Of a stretch of DNA of 64,000 bases, positions 17,037 through 25,321 are shown piece after piece. Under the pieces are notes generated by a model. The model searched no databases. It worked only from the letters and a program-made list of their open reading frames with translations, and was not told the DNA's origin. The stretch's first letter is position 1. Each line of letters begins with the position of its first letter. Source of the stretch: Mucilaginibacter auburnensis (lineage in GTDB: Bacteria; Bacteroidota; Bacteroidia; Sphingobacteriales; Sphingobacteriaceae); NCBI RefSeq assembly GCF_002797815.1, contig NZ_PGFJ01000001.1:1488001-1552000 (forward strand). The letters are read 5' to 3'. Made by a program: the position numbers and the translations under genes.

Positions 17037-17543
17037 ATGGCTAAGAAGAAAAAAAACTTGTTTGAACGGTTTGCCAATTGGGCAACAAATGCAACGGGTA
17101 GTTCAACTGCTTTTGTATTGGCAATCGGGATTATAATTGTTTGGCTGGTAACAGGTCCAATTTTTAAGTATTCAGACACCTGGCAGCTTATTATTAATAC
17201 AGGTACAACCATTGTTACATTTTTAATGGTGTTCCTGATACAGAAAACGCAAAACAAAGATTCAAAAGCTATTCATTTAAAGCTGAATGAACTGCTGGCC
17301 TCGCATCAGGGAGCCAGTAACCGTATGGTTGATATTGAAGACCTGACCGAGGAGGAATTAGATCGCTTACATCGGTTTTATGAGCAACTGTCAGACCTGG
17401 CCGAGGAGGAAGATGACATTTTGTGTACACACTCTATTGATGCTGCTGAAGAGAATCACCAGTTAAAATTAACCGGACATAAAACCAAACAACATTATTT
17501 AGATGCCAAAGCCAGTAGAAATAAAAGTAAACAAAGTAAATAA
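17037..17543 (+). CDS. Low-affinity iron permease-family membrane protein
   Basis: A 168-residue protein with a basic N-terminus (MAKKKKNLFERFANWATNATGSS), two membrane helices (about residues 22-42 and 50-68), the motif VFLIQKTQNKDSKAIHLKLNELL and an acidic C-terminal coil. The pattern matches the low-affinity iron permease / DUF of PF04120 type. Bacterial members are short and iron transport has not been generally shown for them. The last 41 bases overlap the next gene in another frame, suggesting co-translation. Confidence 0.8.
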   Translation: MAKKKKNLFERFANWATNATGSSTAFVLAIGIIIVWLVTGPIFKYSDTWQLIINTGTTIVTFLMVFLIQKTQNKDSKAIHLKLNELLASHQGASNRMVDIEDLTEEELDRLHRFYEQLSDLAEEEDDILCTHSIDAAEENHQLKLTGHKTKQHYLDAKASRNKSKQSK

Positions 17544-17940
17544 TCCTGAAACGCTGCAAACCGTTTTCGCCATACGTAAGGAGGTGTTTGTAGTAGAACA
17601 AAAATGCCCACCCGAACTGGAGTGGGAGCACGAAGAAGATTCGCATCATTTTTTGGCGTTGGTTGATGGAGAGCCTGCCGGTGCCTGCCGCTGGCGTAAA
17701 ACCGACTTAGGCTATAAATTAGAACGTTTTGCTGTATTAAAACAGCATAGAGGAAAGGGCGTGGCCCACATGATGGTATCAACCGCTTTGAGGGATCTAC
17801 CTTCGGATGCAGATTATATTTACCTTAATGCACAGATTGACGCTATGCCACTATACGCAAAATCGGGTTTTGAAAAGGTAGGTGAGCAGTTTGAAGAGGC
17901 AGGGATACAGCACTTTAAGATGGTGAAAAAGCGAGTTTGA
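17503..17940 (+). CDS. GNAT-family N-acetyltransferase
   Basis: A 145-residue acyl-CoA-dependent acetyltransferase. It has IRKEVFVVEQKCPPELEWEHEEDSHHFLAL, then the acetyl-CoA loop FAVLKQHRGKGVAHMMV (R-G-K-G-V-A near residue 86) and YLNAQIDAMPLYAKSGFEKVG, close to the ElaA/YjcF-type GNATs. The substrate is unknown. ATG 17503 lies inside the 3' end of the preceding gene. Followed by repeat sequence, not an obvious terminator. Confidence 0.9.
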   Translation: MPKPVEIKVNKVNNPETLQTVFAIRKEVFVVEQKCPPELEWEHEEDSHHFLALVDGEPAGACRWRKTDLGYKLERFAVLKQHRGKGVAHMMVSTALRDLPSDADYIYLNAQIDAMPLYAKSGFEKVGEQFEEAGIQHFKMVKKRV

Positions 17941-18060
17941 TTTCGGAATCCGGATGTTCGATTTCGGATTTTAATTTGTCATTCTGATCGATGACGATTT
18001 GCTATCTAAGCGATTGAACCAGCTTGGTTTACCCGATTCTTCGCTGCTTTTAGAATGGCA
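17941..18060. repeat. Dispersed TGTCATTCTGA palindromic element
   Basis: First a GATTTCGGA-type word repeat (17940-17970). Then TGTCATTCTGA at 17977-17987 is matched by its reverse complement with one mismatch at 18050-18060, enclosing GATTCTTCGCTGC. This resembles the TGTCATTCTGA...GAAGAATC interspersed repeats common in Bacteroidetes genomes. It lies between the convergent GNAT and regulator genes and may act as a terminator. Confidence 0.65.
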
Positions 18061-18068
18061 GCAATAAT

Positions 18069-18959
18069 CTATCCAGTTACTTCCAATTTATACCCCTTAC
18101 CCCGTACTACAACAATATTCACATTGCCGGCAGGCTCCAATTTTTTACGGAGTTTAGATATAAACATATCCAGGCTGCGCCCTACGATAACGCCTTCATC
18201 TTCCCAAATCTCTTTTTGCAAGCGGCTTCTCTCAATAATTTGATTAGGTGAAGATGCGAATATGAGCAATAAGCGTGTTTCAGTTCCGGTTAAATCTGTA
18301 GTGTTGTTGTTTATGATAAGTTGCTTTAGCGGAGCATTAAATATTACTTCGCCAATATTAAATACATCGTTCTGCACAACGCCGGGCAAAGTTTTTCGCG
18401 ATTTGCCTGATCTTAGAAGTAATAAGCCAACAAATGCCAAAACCGGCAAGCCTCCTAACAAAGCGGCATTTTTAGTAAAGGCAACTTTTTTTGGCTTAAA
18501 TTGAATGTTAATTACATAACACGCTTTAGGCTGTTCCCGGCCCTTACACGTTATAATATCATCTTTTTTGTTTTCAGAAATGGCGTAGCCATAAGTTACC
18601 GTTTCTGTTCCGCATTTAATTACATTCACTATGTAATCGCTTGCAAAGGCGTCTTTATTTAAGATCTTCTGGGTTATTTTTACCAGCGACTCCGGCTTAA
18701 ACATGAGTTCTTTCTCAAACCTTATCTCAAATTCGTTCTCACTTTTCTTTTCTACAGGTAAAACTCTTGATGTACTATCATGCGATTGCAATAACAATTC
18801 GTGACCAATTTTACGAAGCAAAATTTCTCTTTTGGCTAAATCAAAATCGCTGGTGTTAGTTAGGCTAAAAGCAATACATATCAAAGCCATTAAGGGCATA
18901 AGTACTAAAGCAGCCATGTATTTGCTTTTGCCCAAAAGGGAGTTAAACCTATCTAACAT
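18069..18959 (-). CDS. Membrane-anchored winged-helix transcriptional regulator
   Basis: A 296-residue protein. One membrane helix lies at about residues 15-33, an extracytoplasmic domain at about 34-160, a second helix at about 165-182, then a C-terminal OmpR/PhoB-type winged helix (about 200-295) with LTGTETRLLLIFASSPNQIIERSRLQKEIW, VIVGRSLDMFISKLRKKL and VVRGKGYKLEV. The recognition helix and wing are well kept. ToxR and CadC carry this DNA-binding domain at the N-terminus; here it is at the C-terminus. It is divergent from the Asp-box protein gene and probably controls it. The sensed signal is unknown. Confidence 0.85.
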   Translation of the reverse strand: MLDRFNSLLGKSKYMAALVLMPLMALICIAFSLTNTSDFDLAKREILLRKIGHELLLQSHDSTSRVLPVEKKSENEFEIRFEKELMFKPESLVKITQKILNKDAFASDYIVNVIKCGTETVTYGYAISENKKDDIITCKGREQPKACYVINIQFKPKKVAFTKNAALLGGLPVLAFVGLLLLRSGKSRKTLPGVVQNDVFNIGEVIFNAPLKQLIINNNTTDLTGTETRLLLIFASSPNQIIERSRLQKEIWEDEGVIVGRSLDMFISKLRKKLEPAGNVNIVVVRGKGYKLEVTG

Positions 18960-18968
18960 ATTGTCAGT

Positions 18969-19003
18969 ATTTTATTTACAAAGGTTTACAATTTTATTTA
19001 CAA
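18969..19003. promoter_or_regulatory. Candidate operator repeats
   Basis: A 13-base direct repeat ATTTTATTTACAA occurs at 18969-18981 and 18991-19003, 22 bases apart (two DNA turns). TTTACA occurs three times (18975, 18985, 18997). It lies in the divergent gap between the winged-helix regulator and the Asp-box gene; OmpR-type winged helices bind direct repeats, so this is a candidate binding site. Confidence 0.45.
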
Positions 19004-19009
19004 TCCATA

Positions 19010-19042
19010 TTCGTTAGCCCGGAAAATGTCAAAGTAGTTTTG
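19010..19042 (+). promoter_or_regulatory. Promoter of the Asp-box protein gene
   Basis: TTCG (19010-19013), 21 bases, then TAGTTTTG (19035-19042), an exact TAnnTTTG -7 box with a one-mismatch -33 box. Transcription would start near 19049, so the TTG at 19040 cannot be the start codon and ATG 19064 is. Confidence 0.55.
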
Positions 19043-19063
19043 CTGAATCAAATTTTACACTAC

Positions 19064-20182
19064 ATGAAAAGTAAAAACATTAAAAGATTATTCGCGGTTG
19101 TTCCGGCTTTGTTGCTGGTTGCAGCCCTGTTAAATTCCTTTGCACTAAAAGAAAAAGAAGAGGAGAAGAAACCGGTAAATGAAGAAAAAACATCTGCGGT
19201 TACCAATATCATCTATAAGTCTGCAGATGGCGGCCAAACATGGCAGGACATCAGCAAAGGACTTCCCGAAAGAATGCAGCGGGAAGGCCTGTGGCAAGAC
19301 GGGTTATACACTAATGACCACGCAATATATGTACGCGCCGGAAACGGAGTTTATCGCAACGAATCAAATTCAACAACTTCTTCCTGGACAAAAGACGTTT
19401 TACCCGGCAATCAGCGTAACATTGTCCCTACCAATAGCGGCATACTTGCTTACAATATTCGCGGCCAATTTCTTAAGAAAATCAACGGAGCAAATAAATG
19501 GGTGCCTGTGTATACCAATTTTCAAGAACAAGCTGTGCAATTAGACAAGATGGTAGACTGGATGTATACGACGTATAAAGAAAGAGAAGTCCGCTCTGTA
19601 TTTGAAACCGCGGATGGTACAGTTTTTATCTCATCTAATAACGGTTTGTTCCGATCAACTAATGGCGGAAAAACCTGGAAACATGTGCATGTTGGCGACG
19701 GCAGAATGAAATTGGTAGAGCAAGATGGAGTATTGCTATCAACAGGAAAAGACGGAGTATTAAGATCAACCGATAACGGTGAAAGCTGGGAGAATGTATT
19801 GAGCGAAGGTGGCCTTGGTATTGCTGTAGAACCTTTAACCGGCGGATTTGCCACTATAGTTGAGAATGTTGTAACAAAGACCAATACGATACACATTTCG
19901 CAGGATAACGGGAAAACATGGAATGAAATAGGAGCCGAGCTTCAGCCTTCCTGGAATAGTTTATTTATGAAAAGAATAGGATTGATAAAATCTTCACCCA
20001 ATATTTTTGCTATTAAACAGATGGGTAAATACTTGGTATGTGGCCGCTCAGATGGCATATACCGGTCATCAGACATGGGCAAAACATGGACGAAATTGGC
20101 GCTTCCTGATGCACAGAACAAAGGCTTCAATTTAACTGTGGGCGGCAGTACACTTTATATCATGCCAAACAAAGGTTGTTGA
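19064..20182 (+). CDS. Asp-box (BNR) beta-propeller protein, exported
   Basis: A 372-residue protein with an N-terminal hydrophobic segment (about residues 8-27) acting as signal or anchor, a short charged linker rich in Glu and Lys, then a propeller with at least five Asp-boxes of the S-x-D-x-G-x-T-W type: SADGGQTW, STNGGKTW, STDNGESW, SQDNGKTW and SSDMGKTW. Such repeats form sortilin/sialidase-like propellers. No sialidase catalytic set is evident, so a binding or sensing role is more likely. It is divergent from a membrane-anchored regulator that may control it. The 3' end is followed by a terminator. Confidence 0.85.
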   Translation: MKSKNIKRLFAVVPALLLVAALLNSFALKEKEEEKKPVNEEKTSAVTNIIYKSADGGQTWQDISKGLPERMQREGLWQDGLYTNDHAIYVRAGNGVYRNESNSTTSSWTKDVLPGNQRNIVPTNSGILAYNIRGQFLKKINGANKWVPVYTNFQEQAVQLDKMVDWMYTTYKEREVRSVFETADGTVFISSNNGLFRSTNGGKTWKHVHVGDGRMKLVEQDGVLLSTGKDGVLRSTDNGESWENVLSEGGLGIAVEPLTGGFATIVENVVTKTNTIHISQDNGKTWNEIGAELQPSWNSLFMKRIGLIKSSPNIFAIKQMGKYLVCGRSDGIYRSSDMGKTWTKLALPDAQNKGFNLTVGGSTLYIMPNKGC

Positions 20183-20196
20183 AGCATATTTACAAT

Positions 20197-20239
20197 AAAT
20201 AAGGTTTGCGCAAGCTACTTATCAGCCCAAACCTTATTT
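20197..20239. terminator. Terminator overlapping the methyltransferase stop
   Basis: AAATAAGGTTTG (20197-20208) pairs perfectly with CAAACCTTATTT (20228-20239). It serves the convergent Asp-box gene and the methyltransferase gene. The right arm lies inside the last codons of the latter. Confidence 0.75.
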
Positions 20240-20709
20240 TCTACACTTATGCGCACATAAAGCATTGCCGCATTGAGGATAGAGAATATAATGGCGGTGT
20301 AGTAAAGATTAAACACTAAAGGAATGATAGCTATTTCCAACACCACCTCCATATAGTTAGGATGCTTGAATATTTTATAGGGTCCTTTTTTTACAGGGTA
20401 TACGCCGGGTACGCGGTATATTTTAGTATTCCAGTATTTGCCTAATGATGATAGCGCCCAAAATTTGAAAGATAGTACGGCTATAAATGCCAGTAACAGG
20501 TAATAATTGAAAGGTGTATCATCCCGTAAATTGTACTCCACTATTAATGAAATAACAAATAAGGTATGCATACCCACCATGAAAGGGTAGTGATCCTGTC
20601 CGTATTGTATAGCGCCCTGACTTAGCAACCACTTTTCATTCCGGCGCGCTATGTATAGTTCCGACAAGCGTTGAGTGATCAGAAAAGCCAAAAATATATA
20701 GAAGTACAT
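20215..20709 (-). CDS. Isoprenylcysteine-methyltransferase-type membrane enzyme (BpsB-like)
   Basis: A 164-residue protein with four or five membrane helices and the C-terminal motif KKGPYKIFKHPNYMEVVLEI, which matches the Y-x-x-x-R/K-H-P-x-Y signature of isoprenylcysteine carboxyl methyltransferases and of Bacillus YpbQ (BpsB). BpsB methylates the hydroxyl of alkylpyrones made by the type III polyketide synthase BpsA. Here the gene starts 2 bases after the type III synthase gene, so the same pairing is likely: product O-methylation in the membrane. Product identity is inference. Confidence 0.82.
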   Translation of the reverse strand: MYFYIFLAFLITQRLSELYIARRNEKWLLSQGAIQYGQDHYPFMVGMHTLFVISLIVEYNLRDDTPFNYYLLLAFIAVLSFKFWALSSLGKYWNTKIYRVPGVYPVKKGPYKIFKHPNYMEVVLEIAIIPLVFNLYYTAIIFSILNAAMLYVRISVENKVWADK

Positions 20710-20711
20710 TA

Positions 20712-21773
20712 TTAGTTGTTTGATAGTTTAAGCAAAGCCATCTCGCTTGAAAAACCCGGGCCCATAGCCATCATTAAACCATAGCCATCTTCAAAGCCGT
20801 CGTTAATAAACTTATCAAGTACGTATAAAACCGTAGCGCTTGACATGTTGCCGTTATCATTCATCACCTCGCGGGTATGTTTCAAAAAATCGCCCTCTAC
20901 CTGCAAGGCCTTGGTGTAGGCATCTAACACCTTTTTTCCTCCGGGATGAAATATAAAGTTGTTGATGTCGCTCAATTGCAAATTGTGTTTTTGCAGAAAC
21001 TCACCAATATCCTGTTTTACATTCTCATTAATAAAGGTAGGGATATCTTTAGAGAATAAAACCTTAAAGCCAGTGTCCTTAAATTCCCAGCCCATTACAT
21101 CTAATGAATCATAGTACAGTTTACTGCTGGCGGCTATGTAATCAACTTTAGCTGCGGGGTGAGGGTGATTGTCGCCTTTAACAATGCAAGCCGCCACGCC
21201 GTCAGAAAACAGGCTGGAGCCGATGAAATTGCTCTTGCTGTAATCATTTTTCATCAGCGTAAGCGAACATAGTTCTACCGCTACCAGCAACACCACAGCA
21301 TCCGGATTAGCAATAGCTACCGTACCCGCTTTAGCCATACCCGAAACACCACCACCACAACCCAAACCCCATATAGGTGTACGGTTAATGTTGGGGTTTA
21401 AGCGCATGGCGTTTACTATTAAAGCATCCATGCTCGGTGTAGCCAAACCGGTGGTAGTCACAAATAATATATCGGTTATTTCATCTTTGTTAATGCCTGC
21501 CCTTGCAATACAATCTTCAACGGCTTTAACAGAATATTCTAACGCAATTTTCTGAAAATCGGCGTTGCGTTCTTCAAACGTTGTGGGCTGGCCGTACCAC
21601 TCTAATGGTTTGCAAAAGTTGCGGGTAATGATTTCAGTATTATCGAAAGCAAAGATCAGTCTATCAGTTTGCGGGAAATTGGCCGAAAACATAGCATGGG
21701 CCTGCTGTTTAACCGCTTGCTGTTGTGTTTTAAATGGAAAGGTAACCGTAGCGGTTGCTGCTATATGAGGCAT
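20712..21773 (-). CDS. Type III polyketide synthase
   Basis: A 353-residue chalcone-synthase-like protein. The catalytic triad can be placed at Cys139 (WGLGCGGGVSGM), His276 (NNFIFHPGGKK) and Asn309 (NDNGNMSS), and the C-terminal GPGFSSEM loop is present. Such enzymes elongate an acyl-CoA starter with malonyl-CoA; bacterial relatives with long acyl starters make alkylpyrones or alkylresorcinols. The next gene is a BpsB-like methyltransferase, as in Bacillus bpsA-bpsB. Start ATG 21771-21773. Starter unit and product are not predictable from sequence. Confidence 0.93.
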   Translation of the reverse strand: MPHIAATATVTFPFKTQQQAVKQQAHAMFSANFPQTDRLIFAFDNTEIITRNFCKPLEWYGQPTTFEERNADFQKIALEYSVKAVEDCIARAGINKDEITDILFVTTTGLATPSMDALIVNAMRLNPNINRTPIWGLGCGGGVSGMAKAGTVAIANPDAVVLLVAVELCSLTLMKNDYSKSNFIGSSLFSDGVAACIVKGDNHPHPAAKVDYIAASSKLYYDSLDVMGWEFKDTGFKVLFSKDIPTFINENVKQDIGEFLQKHNLQLSDINNFIFHPGGKKVLDAYTKALQVEGDFLKHTREVMNDNGNMSSATVLYVLDKFINDGFEDGYGLMMAMGPGFSSEMALLKLSNN

Positions 21774-21840
21774 AAATTTATAGTGCGAATGTTATGTAAG
21801 TTATTATAAAAGCGCTACTACACCCCTTTTGTTTGTAAAT

Positions 21841-21872
21841 AAAAAAAGCTGCCCATGCGGGCAGCTTTTTTG
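21841..21872 (-). terminator. Terminator of the symporter gene
   Basis: AAAAAGCTGCCC pairs with GGGCAGCTTTTT around a 4-base loop, with T-runs on both strands. It lies just after the symporter stop and before the polyketide synthase start. Confidence 0.92.
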
Positions 21873-21891
21873 TATATGGATTTAAAATTGA

Positions 21892-23568
21892 TTAATAGAA
21901 CACAGTGTAAAGCGCCACTAAAATACCAATAATGATCAACGCGCCTGCAGCAAAGCCACCGGTTGTTTTAAACATAGAAGAATCAACTTCCAAACCGTTG
22001 GTTTTCTTGCCACGGCTTGCATCAATTAAGCTGATAACGATCATGGCTATCATACAAAGAACAAAGGTGATACCCATACGGTCAAGGAAAGGAATTTCCC
22101 ACAAACCGCTTTGCGCATTTTTGTAAGCAAAACCAATGTTGTATAAGCCTGAAAGATCAGCAAACTTAGGTAAGAACTTAAAGAATACCGAGATGCCAAA
22201 ACCACCTATAGTAGCAAATAAAGCTGCGTTTGATGATGCTTTTTTCCAGAAGAAGCCTAAGAAGAACATGGCGAAAATACCCGGAGATACGAAGCCTGTG
22301 TACTCCTGAATAAACTGGAAACCACCTTTTTTATCAATACCCAGGAAAGGTGAAATAATAACACCTAATGCCATAGCAATAACTACAGTGGCTTTACCTA
22401 CAGTAACCAGGTTTTTCTCGCTGGCTTCAGGGTTAATTTTCTTTTTGTAGATGTCAAGCGTAAAAATGGTTGCAATACTATTGGCTTTACCTGCTAATGA
22501 AGCAACTACCGCAGCTGTTAAGGCTGCAAAAGCTAACCCTTTAATACCTGAAGGTAACAAGTTCAATAACACGGGGTAAGCGTTATCGGCATTTTCGCCA
22601 ACGCTTGCAGCGCTTTGCGGATCAAATACCTGCTCCTTAAACAACACGTAAGCAGCAATACCGGGTAATACCACAATTACCGGCATTAATAATTTAAGGA
22701 ATGCTGCGAATAAGATACCGCCACGTGCAGTTTTTAAGTCAGCGCCCAAAGCACGCTGCGTGATGTATTGATTACAACCCCAGTAGTTAAGGTTTACAAT
22801 CCACATACCACCTAACAACACGGTTAAGCCTGGTAAATCGCCATAGCTTTTGTTGTCGCGATCTAAAATCATGTGGAAGTGGTCGTTATAATTGTCGTGC
22901 ATTAATTTTAAGCCGCTCATTAAACCGCTTTGACCATAATGCTCGGCAACCTGATTTACAGCAATGTAAGTAGTAACCAAACCACCTAATATCAGGAAAA
23001 ACACCTGTATAACGTCTGTAAAACCAATTACCTTCATACCACCTAAGGTGATGATGATAGAAACCACCGCTAACAAACCTATACAAACGCCAAAGTTAAT
23101 GCCCGATATTCCGTGTATAGCAATAGCTCCAAGGTAAAGTATGGAAGTTAAGTTAACTATAACATAAAGTAAAAGCCAGAAAACAGCCATGATCATTGCT
23201 ACAGTGCTGTTATAACGCTGATGCAAAAACTGAGGCATGGTAAAGATCTTATTCTTCAGGTAAACCGGAATAAAGAAAACGGCCACAATAACCAGGGTTA
23301 ATGCCGCCATCCACTCGTAAGTAGATATGGCCAGACCCATGGTAAAGCCGTTGCCGCTCATGGCCACAAATTGTTCGGCAGAAATGTTTGATGCGATAAG
23401 TGATGCACCGATAGCCCACCAGGTAAGCGAACCCTCGGCTAAAAAGTAATCTTTTGATGAAGATACACCCACGACTTTTTTACGGTTGTACACCCATAAA
23501 CCGTAGGCAGCGACGATAACGAAGTAAATTAGGAATACTACCCAATCGCCAATAGCTAATTCTTTCAT
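21892..23568 (-). CDS. Sodium:solute symporter (SGLT-like)
   Basis: A 558-residue protein with about 14 membrane helices. It has ASLIASNISAEQFVAMSGNGF near residue 55, then GMKVIGFTDVIQVFFLILGG, and AALTAAVVASLAGKANSIATIFTLDIYKK, the core features of the SSS (LeuT-fold) family of the vSGLT type. It would import a sugar or similar solute with Na+ across the inner membrane. Position near xylA and xylB suggests a pentose or related sugar, by inference only. ATG 23566-23568 is chosen over an upstream start in the same frame. A terminator follows. Confidence 0.9.
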   Translation of the reverse strand: MKELAIGDWVVFLIYFVIVAAYGLWVYNRKKVVGVSSSKDYFLAEGSLTWWAIGASLIASNISAEQFVAMSGNGFTMGLAISTYEWMAALTLVIVAVFFIPVYLKNKIFTMPQFLHQRYNSTVAMIMAVFWLLLYVIVNLTSILYLGAIAIHGISGINFGVCIGLLAVVSIIITLGGMKVIGFTDVIQVFFLILGGLVTTYIAVNQVAEHYGQSGLMSGLKLMHDNYNDHFHMILDRDNKSYGDLPGLTVLLGGMWIVNLNYWGCNQYITQRALGADLKTARGGILFAAFLKLLMPVIVVLPGIAAYVLFKEQVFDPQSAASVGENADNAYPVLLNLLPSGIKGLAFAALTAAVVASLAGKANSIATIFTLDIYKKKINPEASEKNLVTVGKATVVIAMALGVIISPFLGIDKKGGFQFIQEYTGFVSPGIFAMFFLGFFWKKASSNAALFATIGGFGISVFFKFLPKFADLSGLYNIGFAYKNAQSGLWEIPFLDRMGITFVLCMIAMIVISLIDASRGKKTNGLEVDSSMFKTTGGFAAGALIIIGILVALYTVFY

Positions 23569-23805
23569 GTTAATATAATTGGTTTTTTTTTGTAGCAATT
23601 ATAACCTTTATGTTACGCATTAGCAACAGCACCAGGCAAATATTATTGCATTACTTGTATTTTTTACACGAAATGGTTTTCGTTGTTTTTATATTCAAAA
23701 CGGAGACTGAATTTAACTTTCTGGTTATAACCTGGCTTGAACGTTTTCTAATTTGTAATTAAAAATTAATACGTTTACTTTTTACCGTCAGTTAACGCCA
23801 CACGT

Positions 23806-24522
23806 CTATTTCTTCTCCGCCTTATCTGCCGCTTCATGATAATTATCCAGCGCTTTATCAAAAGGCATCCCGTCGTTATGAATGCATTCACAAAACACGT
23901 TGCAAGCCCCCGGATTTTTGGCGTCATCGCATTGCGTTTTGCAGTCGGCAACCGTGTTGCGCGGCATCAGGTCGAACATATGCGTTATGGTGAAAACAAA
24001 TAACACCAGGAAAGCGAACACACCTGCAAAAAATTTAAAAGGAATTTTCTTATCAATAGTTTTTGGTGTAGGGGTAAACTGTGCATTTGGGAACAGGATA
24101 AACTTCAATCTGTGGTAATCCCAGCAAAGCAAATAAATGCATGATGTTACCATTAAAGGCGCGGTCAGCAATGAACCCTCAAAACGTACCGCCAGCGACA
24201 GAATGCAAATGTTTAGTATGATAGGAAAGTAAATGAGTACACCCAATAATGCTGTGCGGGGAATAAGCAAAAGCGCCCCGGCCAGCATTTGTAAAATACC
24301 TATAAAAGTATAGTAGTAACCGGTATGATGCAGCGCCTCCAAATAGTGCCCCATGGGTTGATTATTATGCAGATCGGTAAAGCGTTCACCAATAATTTTT
24401 ACATATCCGGCAGGTAAAAAACCTGCTGCCAACGCAATGCGGTTAAATACTGTGAAGTAATTGAACCATTTGTTTTGCCTAACCGTTAGATGCAAGCTAT
24501 CTAATTTGCCGATATAGTTCAT
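23806..24522 (-). CDS. DoxX-like membrane protein
   Basis: A 238-residue integral membrane protein with five or six hydrophobic helices (for instance about 24-40, 70-85, 93-112, 118-135, 162-182). The first helix region with FLPAGYVKIIGERF and the GILQMLAGALLLIPRTALLGV segment are DoxX/MauE-like. The C-terminal tail has six cysteines in about 25 residues (CKTQCDDAKNPGACNVFCEC), unusual for the family and likely to form disulfides or bind metal. Function unknown. It is transcribed away from the next gene. Confidence 0.75.
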   Translation of the reverse strand: MNYIGKLDSLHLTVRQNKWFNYFTVFNRIALAAGFLPAGYVKIIGERFTDLHNNQPMGHYLEALHHTGYYYTFIGILQMLAGALLLIPRTALLGVLIYFPIILNICILSLAVRFEGSLLTAPLMVTSCIYLLCWDYHRLKFILFPNAQFTPTPKTIDKKIPFKFFAGVFAFLVLFVFTITHMFDLMPRNTVADCKTQCDDAKNPGACNVFCECIHNDGMPFDKALDNYHEAADKAEKK

Positions 24523-24660
24523 TATAAAAGTACTTTGTTTTGCAAAGTTAAAACTTTATTGCCATCATGAAAATTATTTTTGTAGATGGATGTGAAAGAA
24601 CTAACATTGATTGGTACAGTCATCAATGTGGAATAATAGTATCTTTAATAAAAATCGAAT

Positions 24661-25218
24661 ATGACCTTCAACCTTAGTAATATCTTTCAGAAAAAGCCAT
24701 TTAATGAACCATTGCTTGATTTAGCAAGCCCACTTTGGAATGCGTTAGAAGGTGGGTATAAAGGCAGCTTTTATAACCCTTCCGGGGCATTATTACGTTT
24801 GGAAACGGCAACTACTAAGCATGAGGCTGACCATGTTTATCAGGAACTTTGGAATGAGTTACACCATCAGGGAGATGTTGGATTGGCATCTTATTATGCC
24901 GTTCCGCATTTAGTCAGGATAACAAAGGAGAAGAAAAGTGTTGACGAAAATGTTCTCGGGTTAGTTTCTGTAATTGAGATTGAACGACACAGAAATAACA
25001 ATCCAGCATTGCCTAAAGCTCTTGTTTTATCCTATGAAAGCGCATTAAAAGATTTGGTGGGCCTTGCGCAAGAATTCCTAAACAACGAATTGGAATTATC
25101 CATAATATCAGTCGCACTTGCAGCAATTGCTGTTGGAAAAGGCCAAATAAAGCTTGGCAATGCTATACTTAATTTAGATAGTGAAGATATGATTGATGAA
25201 ATTTTTGAGAATTTTTAA
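24661..25218 (+). CDS. Uncharacterised helical protein
   Basis: A 185-residue protein without signal peptide. It is helical, with WNALEGGYKGSFYNPSGALLRLE near the start, a WNELHHQGDVGLASYYAVPHLVRI segment and hydrophobic helices near residues 140-160. I do not recognise the family; the fold pattern and the ALLRLE-type helices recall ARM/HEAT-like immunity proteins, but no toxin gene is adjacent. ATG 24661 is preceded by a TATTTTTG box at 24575-24582. Terminated, at least in part, by the stem-loop at 25269. Confidence 0.6.
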   Translation: MTFNLSNIFQKKPFNEPLLDLASPLWNALEGGYKGSFYNPSGALLRLETATTKHEADHVYQELWNELHHQGDVGLASYYAVPHLVRITKEKKSVDENVLGLVSVIEIERHRNNNPALPKALVLSYESALKDLVGLAQEFLNNELELSIISVALAAIAVGKGQIKLGNAILNLDSEDMIDEIFENF

Positions 25219-25268
25219 TCTATTCATTTCCTGACAATGCTCACTTAACAAGGGTGAGAATAAAAATA

Positions 25269-25300
25269 CAAAAGCCGTTCCTTTTCAGAAACGGCTTTGA
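25269..25300. terminator. Bidirectional terminator near xylA
   Basis: AAAGCCGTT (25271-25279) pairs with AACGGCTTT (25290-25298) over a 10-base loop, with A/T-rich flanks. It lies between the convergent hypothetical gene and xylA. Confidence 0.85.
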
Positions 25301-25321
25301 TATGGTCAATATCTAATTTGA

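Noticed and set aside
19040..19042. TTG start for the Asp-box protein gene
   Set aside because: It lies inside the TAGTTTTG -7 box, so transcription would begin after it; ATG 19064 fits.
20712..21773. Fatty-acid synthase FabH (KAS III)
   Set aside because: The Cys-His-Asn triad context and the GPGFSSEM C-terminal loop, together with the methyltransferase neighbour, fit type III polyketide synthase.
24586..24636. A 16-codon open frame (upstream leader peptide) before the gene at 24661
   Set aside because: Too short to judge, with no regulatory codon run and no attenuator stem visible.
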